The position numbers and the translations under genes were made by a program. The notes beneath the pieces are model-generated. The model ran no database searches, was not told where the DNA came from, and saw only the letters and a list, made by a program, of their open reading frames with translations. Shown one piece after another: positions 1-5,001 of a stretch of 5,001 nt of DNA. This stretch comes from Bacteroidales bacterium. Lineage in GTDB: Bacteria; Bacteroidota; Bacteroidia; Bacteroidales; P3. Position 1 is the first letter of the stretch, and each line of letters begins with the position of its first letter. The stretch is taken from assembly GCA_031271725.1 (NCBI GenBank), contig JAISVE010000159.1:1-5001 (forward strand), given 5' to 3'.

Positions 1-825
1 TATTATTTCAACACGCTAAATCTTGATTCCGTGTCCGAACAGACTTCACAAGGGCTTACGCAATTGGATGATTTTTTTAGAAAAAACAACATTGCCCTGT
101 CGTCAATACAACTTAAAGAATCTGCAGTTAACAGCATAGAAAACTTTGTTCATCATACAAATTTTGCATCAGTCTTTAACAACCTTGCGAGTGCGCTGTC
201 TGCCTTTGGGCTTGCGTTTGCGGTGGTTTTATTTGTTTCGTTTTTCTTTTTGAAAGATGAAAATATGTTTCGCAATATTATCTTTTCATTTATTCCCGAC
301 AAATATGTCAAGCATGGTGAAATTATTATTTCAAATGTTGAAAAACTTTTACGCAGATACTTCGCAGGGCTTGGAGTTGAAGTGCTTTGTATGATGGCTG
401 TTTTTTCTATCGGATTATCTATATTCGGAGTTAAAAATGCCATACTGTTCGGTTGTTTAAGCGGAGCACTTATTGTTATTCCATATTTAGGTTCTATTAT
501 AGGCGTGTCTCTCACAATTATTTTCGCGCTTATAAATAACCTCACTATAGGTTTTTCGCCGGAAATGGGCTTTCTTGTTTTAGAAATTATCGGCGTATAT
601 GTGGTGGGATATGTTATAGACAGCTTCGGTTTGCAAACAACCATCTATCCTAAAACCGTTAAAGCACATCCGCTTGAAATATTTTTTGTGATTATTATTG
701 CGGGCTCTATCGGCGGAATTGGCGGAATGATACTCGGTATCCCTGTTTATACTGTTATTCGCATTATTGCAAAAGAACTTTTTTCGACAAACAAACTTGT
801 AAAAAATCTTACCAATAAATTATAA
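1..825 (+). CDS. AI-2E family transporter, C-terminal part (5' end outside window)
   Basis: The frame is open from base 1 to the TAA at 823-825, giving 274 visible codons. The family is usually about 330-380 residues, so roughly the first 60-100 are missing. A GTG at base 31 lies inside the open frame and is not taken as the start. Counting from the first visible codon, hydrophobic segments lie near residues 62-84, 127-143, 146-178, 190-210 and 228-257. The family signatures are a VIPYLGSIIG stretch near 159-168 and a glycine-rich C-terminal block ending in GIPVYTVIRI near 238-255, followed by a short basic tail. These match the PF01594 integral membrane family, named after E. coli TqsA, the autoinducer-2 exporter. 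Most members have unknown or different substrates, including Na+/H+ antiport, so AI-2 transport should not be assumed. The stop overlaps the cdaA start by one base, which implies one transcript and probable translational coupling. The family call is firm; the substrate is unknown. Confidence 0.9.
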   Translation, partial: YYFNTLNLDSVSEQTSQGLTQLDDFFRKNNIALSSIQLKESAVNSIENFVHHTNFASVFNNLASALSAFGLAFAVVLFVSFFFLKDENMFRNIIFSFIPDKYVKHGEIIISNVEKLLRRYFAGLGVEVLCMMAVFSIGLSIFGVKNAILFGCLSGALIVIPYLGSIIGVSLTIIFALINNLTIGFSPEMGFLVLEIIGVYVVGYVIDSFGLQTTIYPKTVKAHPLEIFFVIIIAGSIGGIGGMILGIPVYTVIRIIAKELFSTNKLVKNLTNKL

Positions 826-1607
826 TGAATAATACTGTTATAAAATATTTTGAAAATTTTTCCTGGGTTGATGCTATTGATATTGCCCTGCTGCTATTGA
901 TTATTTATCAAGTATATAAATGGGTTAAAGGAACGTCTGCGCTAAATATTACTTTAAGTATTATCGCGCTTTTTATTTTCTGGAAAATTTCCGACCATGC
1001 ACATTTGCGCCTCACTTCGCAACTTTTGGATAAAGTTGTTAGCGTTGGATTTATCGCGCTTATAATAATCTTTCAGCCGGAAATACGCCGCTTCCTTTTT
1101 ATGCTCGGAAATCGCCCCCAAAATACGACCTGGATTAGAAAATTTTTCAGTCGATTATCTGCTTCTTCCGGAAACAAAAATATTTTGCCGATTATTTTAG
1201 CATGTACTCACATGTCTGCTTCTAAAACAGGTGCGTTGATAATTCTTATCAGAAAAAATAAATTACCGCAAGCTGTTTCTACCGGCGAACAGATTGATGG
1301 TATTGTTTCGTCTGCTCTTATAGAAAATATTTTTTTCAAGAACTCGCCGCTGCATGATGGTGCGGCTATTATTGATGAAGGACGAGTTGTTGCCGCCCGC
1401 TGCATTCTGCCTGTAACATCCAATCAGCATGTTTCTGATGATTTGGGGCTGCGTCATCGCGCTGCAATCGGCATTACAGAACAAACAGATGCTCTTGCGA
1501 TTGTTGTGAGTGAAGAAACCGGCAGTATTTCTTACTGCATGCTCGGCTCTCTTGTTTACAATGTTTCGCCCGCAGGCTTGCAGAAGAAGTTGGAGGAGGT
1601 GATGTAA
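825..1607 (+). CDS. cdaA: Diadenylate cyclase CdaA (cyclic di-AMP synthase, DisA_N/DAC domain)
   Basis: This 260-residue membrane protein should condense two ATP into cyclic di-AMP, a second messenger that in other bacteria controls potassium and osmolyte balance and cell-envelope homeostasis. Three predicted membrane helices lie near residues 17-34, 38-56 and 68-86, followed by the FQPEIRR linker typical of CdaA. The cytoplasmic cyclase domain covers about 115-240. The catalytic DGA motif is at D178-G179-A180 within SPLHDGAAII, and the RHR motif is at R210-H211-R212 within LGLRHRAAIG; both are intact. Further conserved blocks are GALIIL (136-141) and IVVSEETGSIS (226-236). The length is normal and no frameshift is seen. 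The ATG at 825 overlaps the upstream stop (TAATG) and has no Shine-Dalgarno motif in its AT-rich leader, which fits coupling to the upstream gene. The CdaR regulator and GlmM that accompany CdaA in Firmicutes are not adjacent here; a terminator region follows directly. Also called dacA or TIGR00159. Confidence 0.96.
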   Translation: MNNTVIKYFENFSWVDAIDIALLLLIIYQVYKWVKGTSALNITLSIIALFIFWKISDHAHLRLTSQLLDKVVSVGFIALIIIFQPEIRRFLFMLGNRPQNTTWIRKFFSRLSASSGNKNILPIILACTHMSASKTGALIILIRKNKLPQAVSTGEQIDGIVSSALIENIFFKNSPLHDGAAIIDEGRVVAARCILPVTSNQHVSDDLGLRHRAAIGITEQTDALAIVVSEETGSISYCMLGSLVYNVSPAGLQKKLEEVM

Positions 1608-1610
1608 AAG

Positions 1611-1643
1611 AGGGAACTTTGAGTTTTCGGAAGCTCCCTTTTT
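1611..1643 (+). terminator. Rho-independent-like terminator after cdaA (first of two)
   Basis: Beginning four bases after the cdaA stop, AGGGAaCTT (1611-1619) pairs with AAGcTCCCT (1631-1639) across an 11-base loop, with one A-C mismatch. A run of five T follows at 1639-1643. It is oriented for transcripts coming from cdaA. The mismatch and long loop make it weaker than the hairpin at 1660-1697, so it may act as a leaky first stop or as a 3'-end stabilising stem. Seen by eye; no folding energy was calculated. Confidence 0.55.
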
Positions 1644-1654
1644 AGAAGCTCCCT
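1630..1654. repeat. 10-bp direct repeat GAAGCTCCCT with 5-base spacer
   Basis: GAAGCTCCCT occurs at 1630-1639 and exactly again at 1645-1654, separated by TTTTA. The first copy contains the 3' arm of the hairpin at 1611-1643. The second copy could pair with the same 5' arm (AGGGAaCTT, 1611-1619), giving a mutually exclusive and longer-looped stem. It probably arose by a short local duplication. No function can be shown from sequence. Confidence 0.7.
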
Positions 1655-1659
1655 AAAGA

Positions 1660-1697
1660 AACAAAAAAGGCGAACGATAATGTTCGCCTTTTTTGTT
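1660..1697. terminator. Strong bidirectional terminator between convergent operons
   Basis: A perfect 16-bp inverted repeat, 1660-1675 paired with 1682-1697, surrounds a six-base loop (GATAAT). The core is GGCGAAC/GTTCGCC, flanked by six A on the left and six T on the right. Either transcript therefore ends in a stable GC stem followed by a U run. On the plus strand it would terminate the AI-2E/cdaA transcript. On the minus strand it would terminate the fumarate reductase operon, whose last stop lies 37 bases away. This is the classic form of a shared intrinsic terminator between convergent genes. Confidence 0.92.
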
Positions 1698-1703
1698 GAT
1701 GTT

Positions 1704-1727
1704 TTTGCAGAGCAACGCTACTGCAAA
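1704..1727 (-). other. Stem-loop in the 3' untranslated region of the frd/sdh operon
   Basis: TTTGCAG (1704-1710) and CTGCAAA (1721-1727) are perfect complements. Inside them, AGC (1711-1713) pairs with GCT (1717-1719), leaving an AAC triloop on the plus strand and one bulged base at 1720. In the minus-strand mRNA this 10-bp stem starts only six bases after the iron-sulfur subunit stop and lies just before the terminator. No U run follows it in that direction, so it is not a terminator itself. It could protect the 3' end of the mRNA or be a remnant terminator stem. The role is an inference. Confidence 0.55.
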
Positions 1728-1733
1728 TTGCCT

Positions 1734-2474
1734 TTAACCGACCTTTGAGCAAATAAACTCGCGGTTGAGTTTCGCTATGTTGGTTATCTTTATGCCTTTT
1801 GGACACTCTGCTTCGCAGGCACCGGTGTTGGTGCAGTTGCCGAAACCGAGTTCGTCCATTTTTGCGACCATTGCAGCAACGCGGCGGGCGGCTTCGGGCT
1901 GCCCTTGCGGGAGATGGGCAAGGTGTGCAACCTTGGCACTTACAAACAACATTGCTGAGGCGTTCTTACAGGCAGCCACGCACGCCCCGCAACCTATGCA
2001 GGCTGCAGCGTCCATAGATGCGTCTGCGTCCTTTTTCGGAATTAGTATGGCATTTCCATCGGGCGTGCCGCCGGTGTGAGCACTGACGAAGCCGCCCGCC
2101 TGTATGATTTTGTCAAACGCGCTGCGATCTACAACCAAATCCTTGATAACAGGAAAGGCTGCACTGCGCCACGGCTCAATCCAAATGGTATCGCCGCTTT
2201 TGAATTTACGCATGTGTAATTGGCAGGTTGTAACCTCATCATCGTTTCCGTGCGGACGACCATTTATGTAGAGCGAACACATTCCGCAAATACCTTCGCG
2301 GCAATCGTGGTCAAAACATACGGGGTCTTCGCCTTGCGCAACAAGGCTTTCGTTAAGAATGTCGAGCATTTCCAAAAATGAACACTCGTCCGAAATTCCC
2401 GTTATGGGATACGTTACAAAACGCCCGCTATCTTTAGCGTTCTTTTGTCTCCAAATTTTTAATATAAAGTCCAT
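1734..2474 (-). CDS. sdhB/frdB: Succinate dehydrogenase/fumarate reductase iron-sulfur subunit (B)
   Basis: This 246-residue subunit carries electrons between the FAD of subunit A and the hemes/quinone site of subunit C on the cytoplasmic face of the membrane. All cluster ligands are present. The N-terminal ferredoxin domain has C58-x4-C63-x2-C66 (CREGICGMC) and C84 for the [2Fe-2S] cluster. The C-terminal domain has C159-x2-C162-x2-C165-x3-C169 ([11 protein letters not shown]) and C214-x5-C220-x3-C224-P. By family precedent, C159, C162, C165 and C224 bind [4Fe-4S], and C169, C214 and C220 bind [3Fe-4S]. Blocks such as [32 protein letters not shown] and KGI near the C-terminus resemble Bacteroidota proteins. 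The ATG at 2472-2474 lies eight bases after the flavoprotein stop and has no Shine-Dalgarno motif, suggesting coupled translation. The length is typical. By eye the gene appears more GC-rich than the plus-strand genes, as expected of a well-expressed, conserved enzyme. Direction of catalysis is not determined by sequence. Confidence 0.97.
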   Translation of the reverse strand: MDFILKIWRQKNAKDSGRFVTYPITGISDECSFLEMLDILNESLVAQGEDPVCFDHDCREGICGMCSLYINGRPHGNDDEVTTCQLHMRKFKSGDTIWIEPWRSAAFPVIKDLVVDRSAFDKIIQAGGFVSAHTGGTPDGNAILIPKKDADASMDAAACIGCGACVAACKNASAMLFVSAKVAHLAHLPQGQPEAARRVAAMVAKMDELGFGNCTNTGACEAECPKGIKITNIAKLNREFICSKVG

Positions 2475-2482
2475 AATGGTGT

Positions 2483-4423
2483 CTATTTATAGTTTCTTGT
2501 GGCAACGTGAATAAATTCATATTTAAGTTCTTCCTGATGACGTACCGGCTCGGCACCTTCACCCTTATACTCCCAAACGGCAACGTGTGAGAAATTCTTA
2601 TCGTCTCTCTTTGTTTCGCCATCTTCGGTTTGGTATTCTTCACGGAAGTGTCCGCCACAGGATTCCTCGCGCATAAGAGCATCTTTTGCCATCAATTCGC
2701 CCATTTCAAGTGCCTCCGCTACACGTAATGCTTTCTCAAGCTCTACATTCATGTCGTCTGCCTTGCCTGTAACTCTAACGTCAGACCAAAATTCCGCACG
2801 CAGTTTTTTAATTTCTTCTATTGCCTTTTCAAGACCTGCTTTGTTACGTGCCATACCAACGAGATCCCACATAATATTTCCTAATTTTCTGTGGAAAGTA
2901 TCAACGCTTTGGTGTCCTGCAACGCTAAAAAGTTTGTTGATCTGTGATTTAATATCGTTTTCTGCCTGCTCGAATTCCGCACTGTCTGTAGGAATATTTC
3001 CTTCGTGGATATAATCTGCAAGAAAGTTCTGCAATGTATAAGGCAACACAAAATAACCGTCTGACAAACCCTGCATAAGTGCAGATGCACCAAGACGGTT
3101 TGCACCGTGATCTGAGAAGTTTGCCTCACCTGCTGCGAACAAACCTTTTACGGTTGTTTGAAGTTCGTAATCAACCCACAAACCACCCATTGTGTAGTGT
3201 ACCGCAGGATATATCATCATTGGGGTTTCGTAAGGATTTTGTGCGGTAATCTTTTCATACATTTGGAAAAGATTGCCGTAACGTTCTTCGATTTTTGCGC
3301 GTCCGAGGCGGTTAATAGCAGACGAAAAATCAAGATATACACCAAGACCCGTTGTTGCTATGCCATGACCGGCATCACAACGTTCTTTTGCTGCGCGTGA
3401 TGCAACATCGCGGGGAACAAGGTTGCCGAAAGCAGGATAACGGCGTTCCAAATAGTAATCGCGGTCTTCCTCTGCTATTTCCGTAGGTTTTAACTGCCCT
3501 TTGCGAATTTTTTCGGCATCTTCTTTTTTCTTGGGCACCCAAATACGACCGTCATTACGCAAACTTTCACTCATAAGAGTAAGTTTGCTTTGATAATCGC
3601 CATGTACAGGTATGCAAGTCGGGTGAATTTGCGTAAAGCAGGGATTGCCGAAGAATGCACCTTTTTTGTATGCTTTCCACGCAGCAAGACCATTGCAGTT
3701 CATTGCGTTGCTGGAAAGGAAGTAGTTGTTGCCGTAGCCGCCCGTGCAAAGTACAACGGCGTGTCCGGAATGGCGTTCTATGGAACCGGTAACGAGATTA
3801 CGAGTAATTATGCCTATTGCCTTTCCGTCTTTATTCTTAACAACTTCCATCATTTCGTTACGGGTGTACATCTTTACACTGCCTGCTGCAATTTGCGCAC
3901 TCAAAGCACCGTAAGCACCGATAAGCAGCTGCTGTCCGGTCTGACCGCGTGCATAAAATGTACGGCTTACTTGTGCTCCGCCGAATGAACGGTTGTCAAG
4001 ATAACCCGCATAATCGCGTGCAAAAGGAACACCTTGCGCCACACACTGGTCTATTATTTCGCTGCTAACTTCTGCAAGACGGTAAACATTAGCCTCTCTT
4101 GCGCGATAGTCACCACCTTTAACAGTATCGTAGAACAAACGTCCGACACTATCACCGTCATTGGGATAATTCTTTGCAGCATTGATACCACCCTGTGCCG
4201 CAATAGAGTGTGCTCTGCGGGGGGAATCGGATATGCAGAAAATTTTTACATTAAAACCAAGTGCGCCGAGCGATGCCGCTGCCGATGCACCTGCAAGCCC
4301 CGTGCCTACAATAATAATGTCTAATTTACGCTTATTTGCGGGGTTTACAAGTTTCTGCGCTGCCTTGTAATTTGTCCATTTTTGGGCTATATCGCCCTGC
4401 GGAATTTTAGATTCTAATATCAT
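2483..4423 (-). CDS. sdhA/frdA: Succinate dehydrogenase/fumarate reductase flavoprotein subunit (A)
   Basis: The 646-residue catalytic subunit interconverts succinate and fumarate at a covalently bound FAD. The N-terminal dinucleotide fold shows GTGLAG at residues 40-45. H72 in [11 protein letters not shown] is the expected site of 8-alpha-N3-histidyl FAD attachment. Active-site regions are H267 in QIHPTCIP, E286 in [11 protein letters not shown]338 in VPRDVASR (the proton-shuttling arginine by family alignment), H409 in HYTMGG, and R443 in [12 protein letters not shown] second FAD-binding block, [19 protein letters not shown], spans 428-444. The C-terminal domain, with [11 protein letters not shown] near 589, is complete. 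The N-terminal 35 residues ([10 protein letters not shown]... to NPANKRKLD) closely resemble Bacteroidota homologues, which supports the ATG at 4421-4423. The leader has no Shine-Dalgarno motif. The gene lies between the cytochrome b gene (56-base gap) and the iron-sulfur subunit (8-base gap), in the C-A-B order of diheme complex II. In anaerobes of this phylum it usually acts as fumarate reductase with menaquinol, but this is inference. Confidence 0.97.
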   Translation of the reverse strand: MILESKIPQGDIAQKWTNYKAAQKLVNPANKRKLDIIIVGTGLAGASAAASLGALGFNVKIFCISDSPRRAHSIAAQGGINAAKNYPNDGDSVGRLFYDTVKGGDYRAREANVYRLAEVSSEIIDQCVAQGVPFARDYAGYLDNRSFGGAQVSRTFYARGQTGQQLLIGAYGALSAQIAAGSVKMYTRNEMMEVVKNKDGKAIGIITRNLVTGSIERHSGHAVVLCTGGYGNNYFLSSNAMNCNGLAAWKAYKKGAFFGNPCFTQIHPTCIPVHGDYQSKLTLMSESLRNDGRIWVPKKKEDAEKIRKGQLKPTEIAEEDRDYYLERRYPAFGNLVPRDVASRAAKERCDAGHGIATTGLGVYLDFSSAINRLGRAKIEERYGNLFQMYEKITAQNPYETPMMIYPAVHYTMGGLWVDYELQTTVKGLFAAGEANFSDHGANRLGASALMQGLSDGYFVLPYTLQNFLADYIHEGNIPTDSAEFEQAENDIKSQINKLFSVAGHQSVDTFHRKLGNIMWDLVGMARNKAGLEKAIEEIKKLRAEFWSDVRVTGKADDMNVELEKALRVAEALEMGELMAKDALMREESCGGHFREEYQTEDGETKRDDKNFSHVAVWEYKGEGAEPVRHQEELKYEFIHVATRNYK

Positions 4424-4457
4424 ATTACAGTATATTTACAATTATTGTTTCACGATG

Positions 4458-4474
4458 ATTGCCTTGCCGGCAAT
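4458..4474 (-). promoter_or_regulatory. Small stem-loop in the C-A intercistronic spacer
   Basis: The 56-base gap between the cytochrome b stop (4480) and the flavoprotein start (4423) contains ATTGCC (4458-4463) and GGCAAT (4469-4474), a perfect 6-bp stem with a five-base loop. An overlapping perfect 10-bp palindrome, TTGCCGGCAA, lies at 4464-4473. No U run follows on the minus strand, so it is unlikely to terminate. It could be a processing or stability element that sets the A:C expression ratio. The rest of the spacer is AT-rich, with an ACAATTATTGT palindrome at 4438-4448. I see no convincing promoter or Shine-Dalgarno motif. Confidence 0.4.
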
Positions 4475-4479
4475 TTTAA

Positions 4480-5001
4480 CTATGCCTTAAAATACGGCAA
4501 CAACACATCGAAAAAGTATATCCATGCGGGGATTATTGCAAATATGCCGAATATCAGCAGAGCATATCCCGTTGAAAATAATTTAATAAAAGGAGTATAT
4601 TTTTGGTGGCTTAAACCGAGCGTTTGGAATGCCGACTGCAAGGCATGATTAAGATGCAATCCTAATGCGGCAATCAACACAATGTATAAAATTACATACC
4701 ATTTGTTGTGGAATAACTCCTTTGCCATTAAATAAAAATCCGGCTCGTAAAGTTCAAAGTTTTCGCCGAAAACAGTTTCTATATCCTCACGGCTAAGGTT
4801 TTCAAAACCTGTTTTGTCGGCATTCTGTTTTGCTTGCAGCAACGCACCGTTTGCACGCAATTTTTCAAAATCAACCTGTACTGTATCGCCTTTTTTTATT
4901 ACCTCTTGCACTTCTTTTATATTCACGGTATATTTGCCGTCAACCCAGCCATGCTTTACAAACCAAAAGTTCATAAAGTGAATGCAAAGGAATACCAATA
5001 T
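4480..5001 (-). CDS. sdhC/frdC: Succinate dehydrogenase/fumarate reductase cytochrome b subunit (C), N-terminus outside window
   Basis: The visible 173 codons are the C-terminal part of the diheme membrane anchor (cytochrome b558 family, as in Bacillus SdhC and Wolinella FrdC), which binds two b hemes and exchanges electrons with menaquinone. The frame is open through the right edge; a TTG at 4996-4998 is internal, not the start. Counting from that TTG codon, helix III (about 1-14) carries a heme-ligand histidine at H7 (CIHFMNFWF). Helix IV (about 99-118) carries the second at H115 in GLHLNHALQSAFQTLGL, aligning with Bacillus H113 and H155. Helix V spans about 144-163, with a short C-terminal tail. 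Helices I and II, with the other two ligands, lie beyond the window. Between helices III and IV is a long charged stretch, about residues 20-95, of which roughly 60 residues look extra compared with family members I remember. Subunits A and B follow downstream. The operon promoter must lie outside the window. Confidence 0.93.
   Translation of the reverse strand: MLVFLCIHFMNFWFVKHGWVDGKYTVNIKEVQEVIKKGDTVQVDFEKLRANGALLQAKQNADKTGFENLSREDIETVFGENFELYEPDFYLMAKELFHNKWYVILYIVLIAALGLHLNHALQSAFQTLGLSHQKYTPFIKLFSTGYALLIFGIFAIIPAWIYFFDVLLPYFKA

Noticed and set aside
31..33. GTG at base 31 as the start of a complete permease gene
   Set aside because: The frame is already open from base 1 and the family needs another 60-100 N-terminal residues including membrane helices, so the gene runs in from outside the window.
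153..644. Long minus-strand reading frame of 163 codons opposite the AI-2E gene
   Set aside because: It lies wholly antisense to a gene with clear family motifs, its translation shows no recognisable domain, and it has no initiation signal. It is a shadow of the coding constraint on the other strand.
1208..1484. Two minus-strand reading frames opposite the catalytic domain of cdaA
   Set aside because: Both are antisense to the conserved DGA/RHR region and overlap each other in different frames; the constraint is explained by cdaA.
1765..2079. Plus-strand reading frame of 104 codons rich in Ala and Ser opposite the iron-sulfur subunit
   Set aside because: It is antisense to the cysteine-cluster region of subunit B. 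The composition is what a GC-richer gene gives when read on the opposite strand.
3590..3988. Plus-strand reading frame of 132 codons opposite the flavoprotein gene
   Set aside because: It is antisense to well-conserved flavoprotein sequence, with no leader or domain support; the same applies to the plus-strand frames at 2751-3014, 3158-3400 and 4034-4324.
4424..4448. FNR/CRP-like operator in the AT-rich leader of the flavoprotein gene
   Set aside because: The palindromes here do not match TTGAT-N4-ATCAA or TGTGA-N6-TCACA; AT-rich sequence gives such short inverted repeats by chance.
4996..4998. TTG near the right edge as the start of the cytochrome b gene
   Set aside because: It falls inside a transmembrane helix bearing a heme-ligand histidine, and helices I and II with two further ligands would be missing. 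The gene is cut by the window edge.
1..5001. A previously undescribed system, mobile element, CRISPR array or RNA gene
   Set aside because: All coding space is taken by known families, the only repeats are short hairpins and one 10-bp duplication, and there are no transposase genes, terminal inverted repeats, tRNA-like or spaced-repeat structures.

Overview
The window looks like ordinary chromosome from a Bacteroidota bacterium, probably an anaerobic Bacteroidales-type organism. This rests on three things seen in the sequence. The succinate dehydrogenase/fumarate reductase genes lie in the order C-A-B, with a one-piece diheme cytochrome b. The A and B subunits closely resemble Bacteroidota proteins as I remember them. 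The visible start codons lack a Shine-Dalgarno motif and have AT-rich leaders. No database search was possible, so the placement is an inference.

Layout: two plus-strand genes fill the left third. The first is the C-terminal part of an AI-2E family (PF01594) membrane protein, cut by the left edge. Its stop overlaps the start of a complete CdaA-type diadenylate cyclase by one base (TAATG). A 126-base convergent intergenic region (1608-1733) follows. It holds a plus-strand terminator-like hairpin with a duplicated 3' arm, a strong bidirectional terminator, and a further hairpin just after the opposing gene. The rest of the window is a minus-strand operon, read right to left: cytochrome b subunit (C, N-terminus beyond the right edge), a 56-base spacer with a small hairpin, flavoprotein subunit (A), an 8-base spacer, and iron-sulfur subunit (B).

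How the genes work together: the C-A-B products would form one membrane-bound complex II. Electrons pass between the quinone pool, two b hemes, the three Fe-S clusters of B, and the covalently bound FAD of A. In anaerobic Bacteroidota this enzyme usually works as a menaquinol:fumarate reductase, but the sequence alone does not fix the direction. The cyclase makes cyclic di-AMP from ATP. No functional link between the cyclase pair and complex II is suggested; they are convergent and separated by terminators.

I found no mobile element, CRISPR array, RNA gene or evidently novel multi-gene system. The points most worth checking are a charged insertion of about 60 residues in the cytochrome b loop and the pairing of cdaA with an AI-2E permease.
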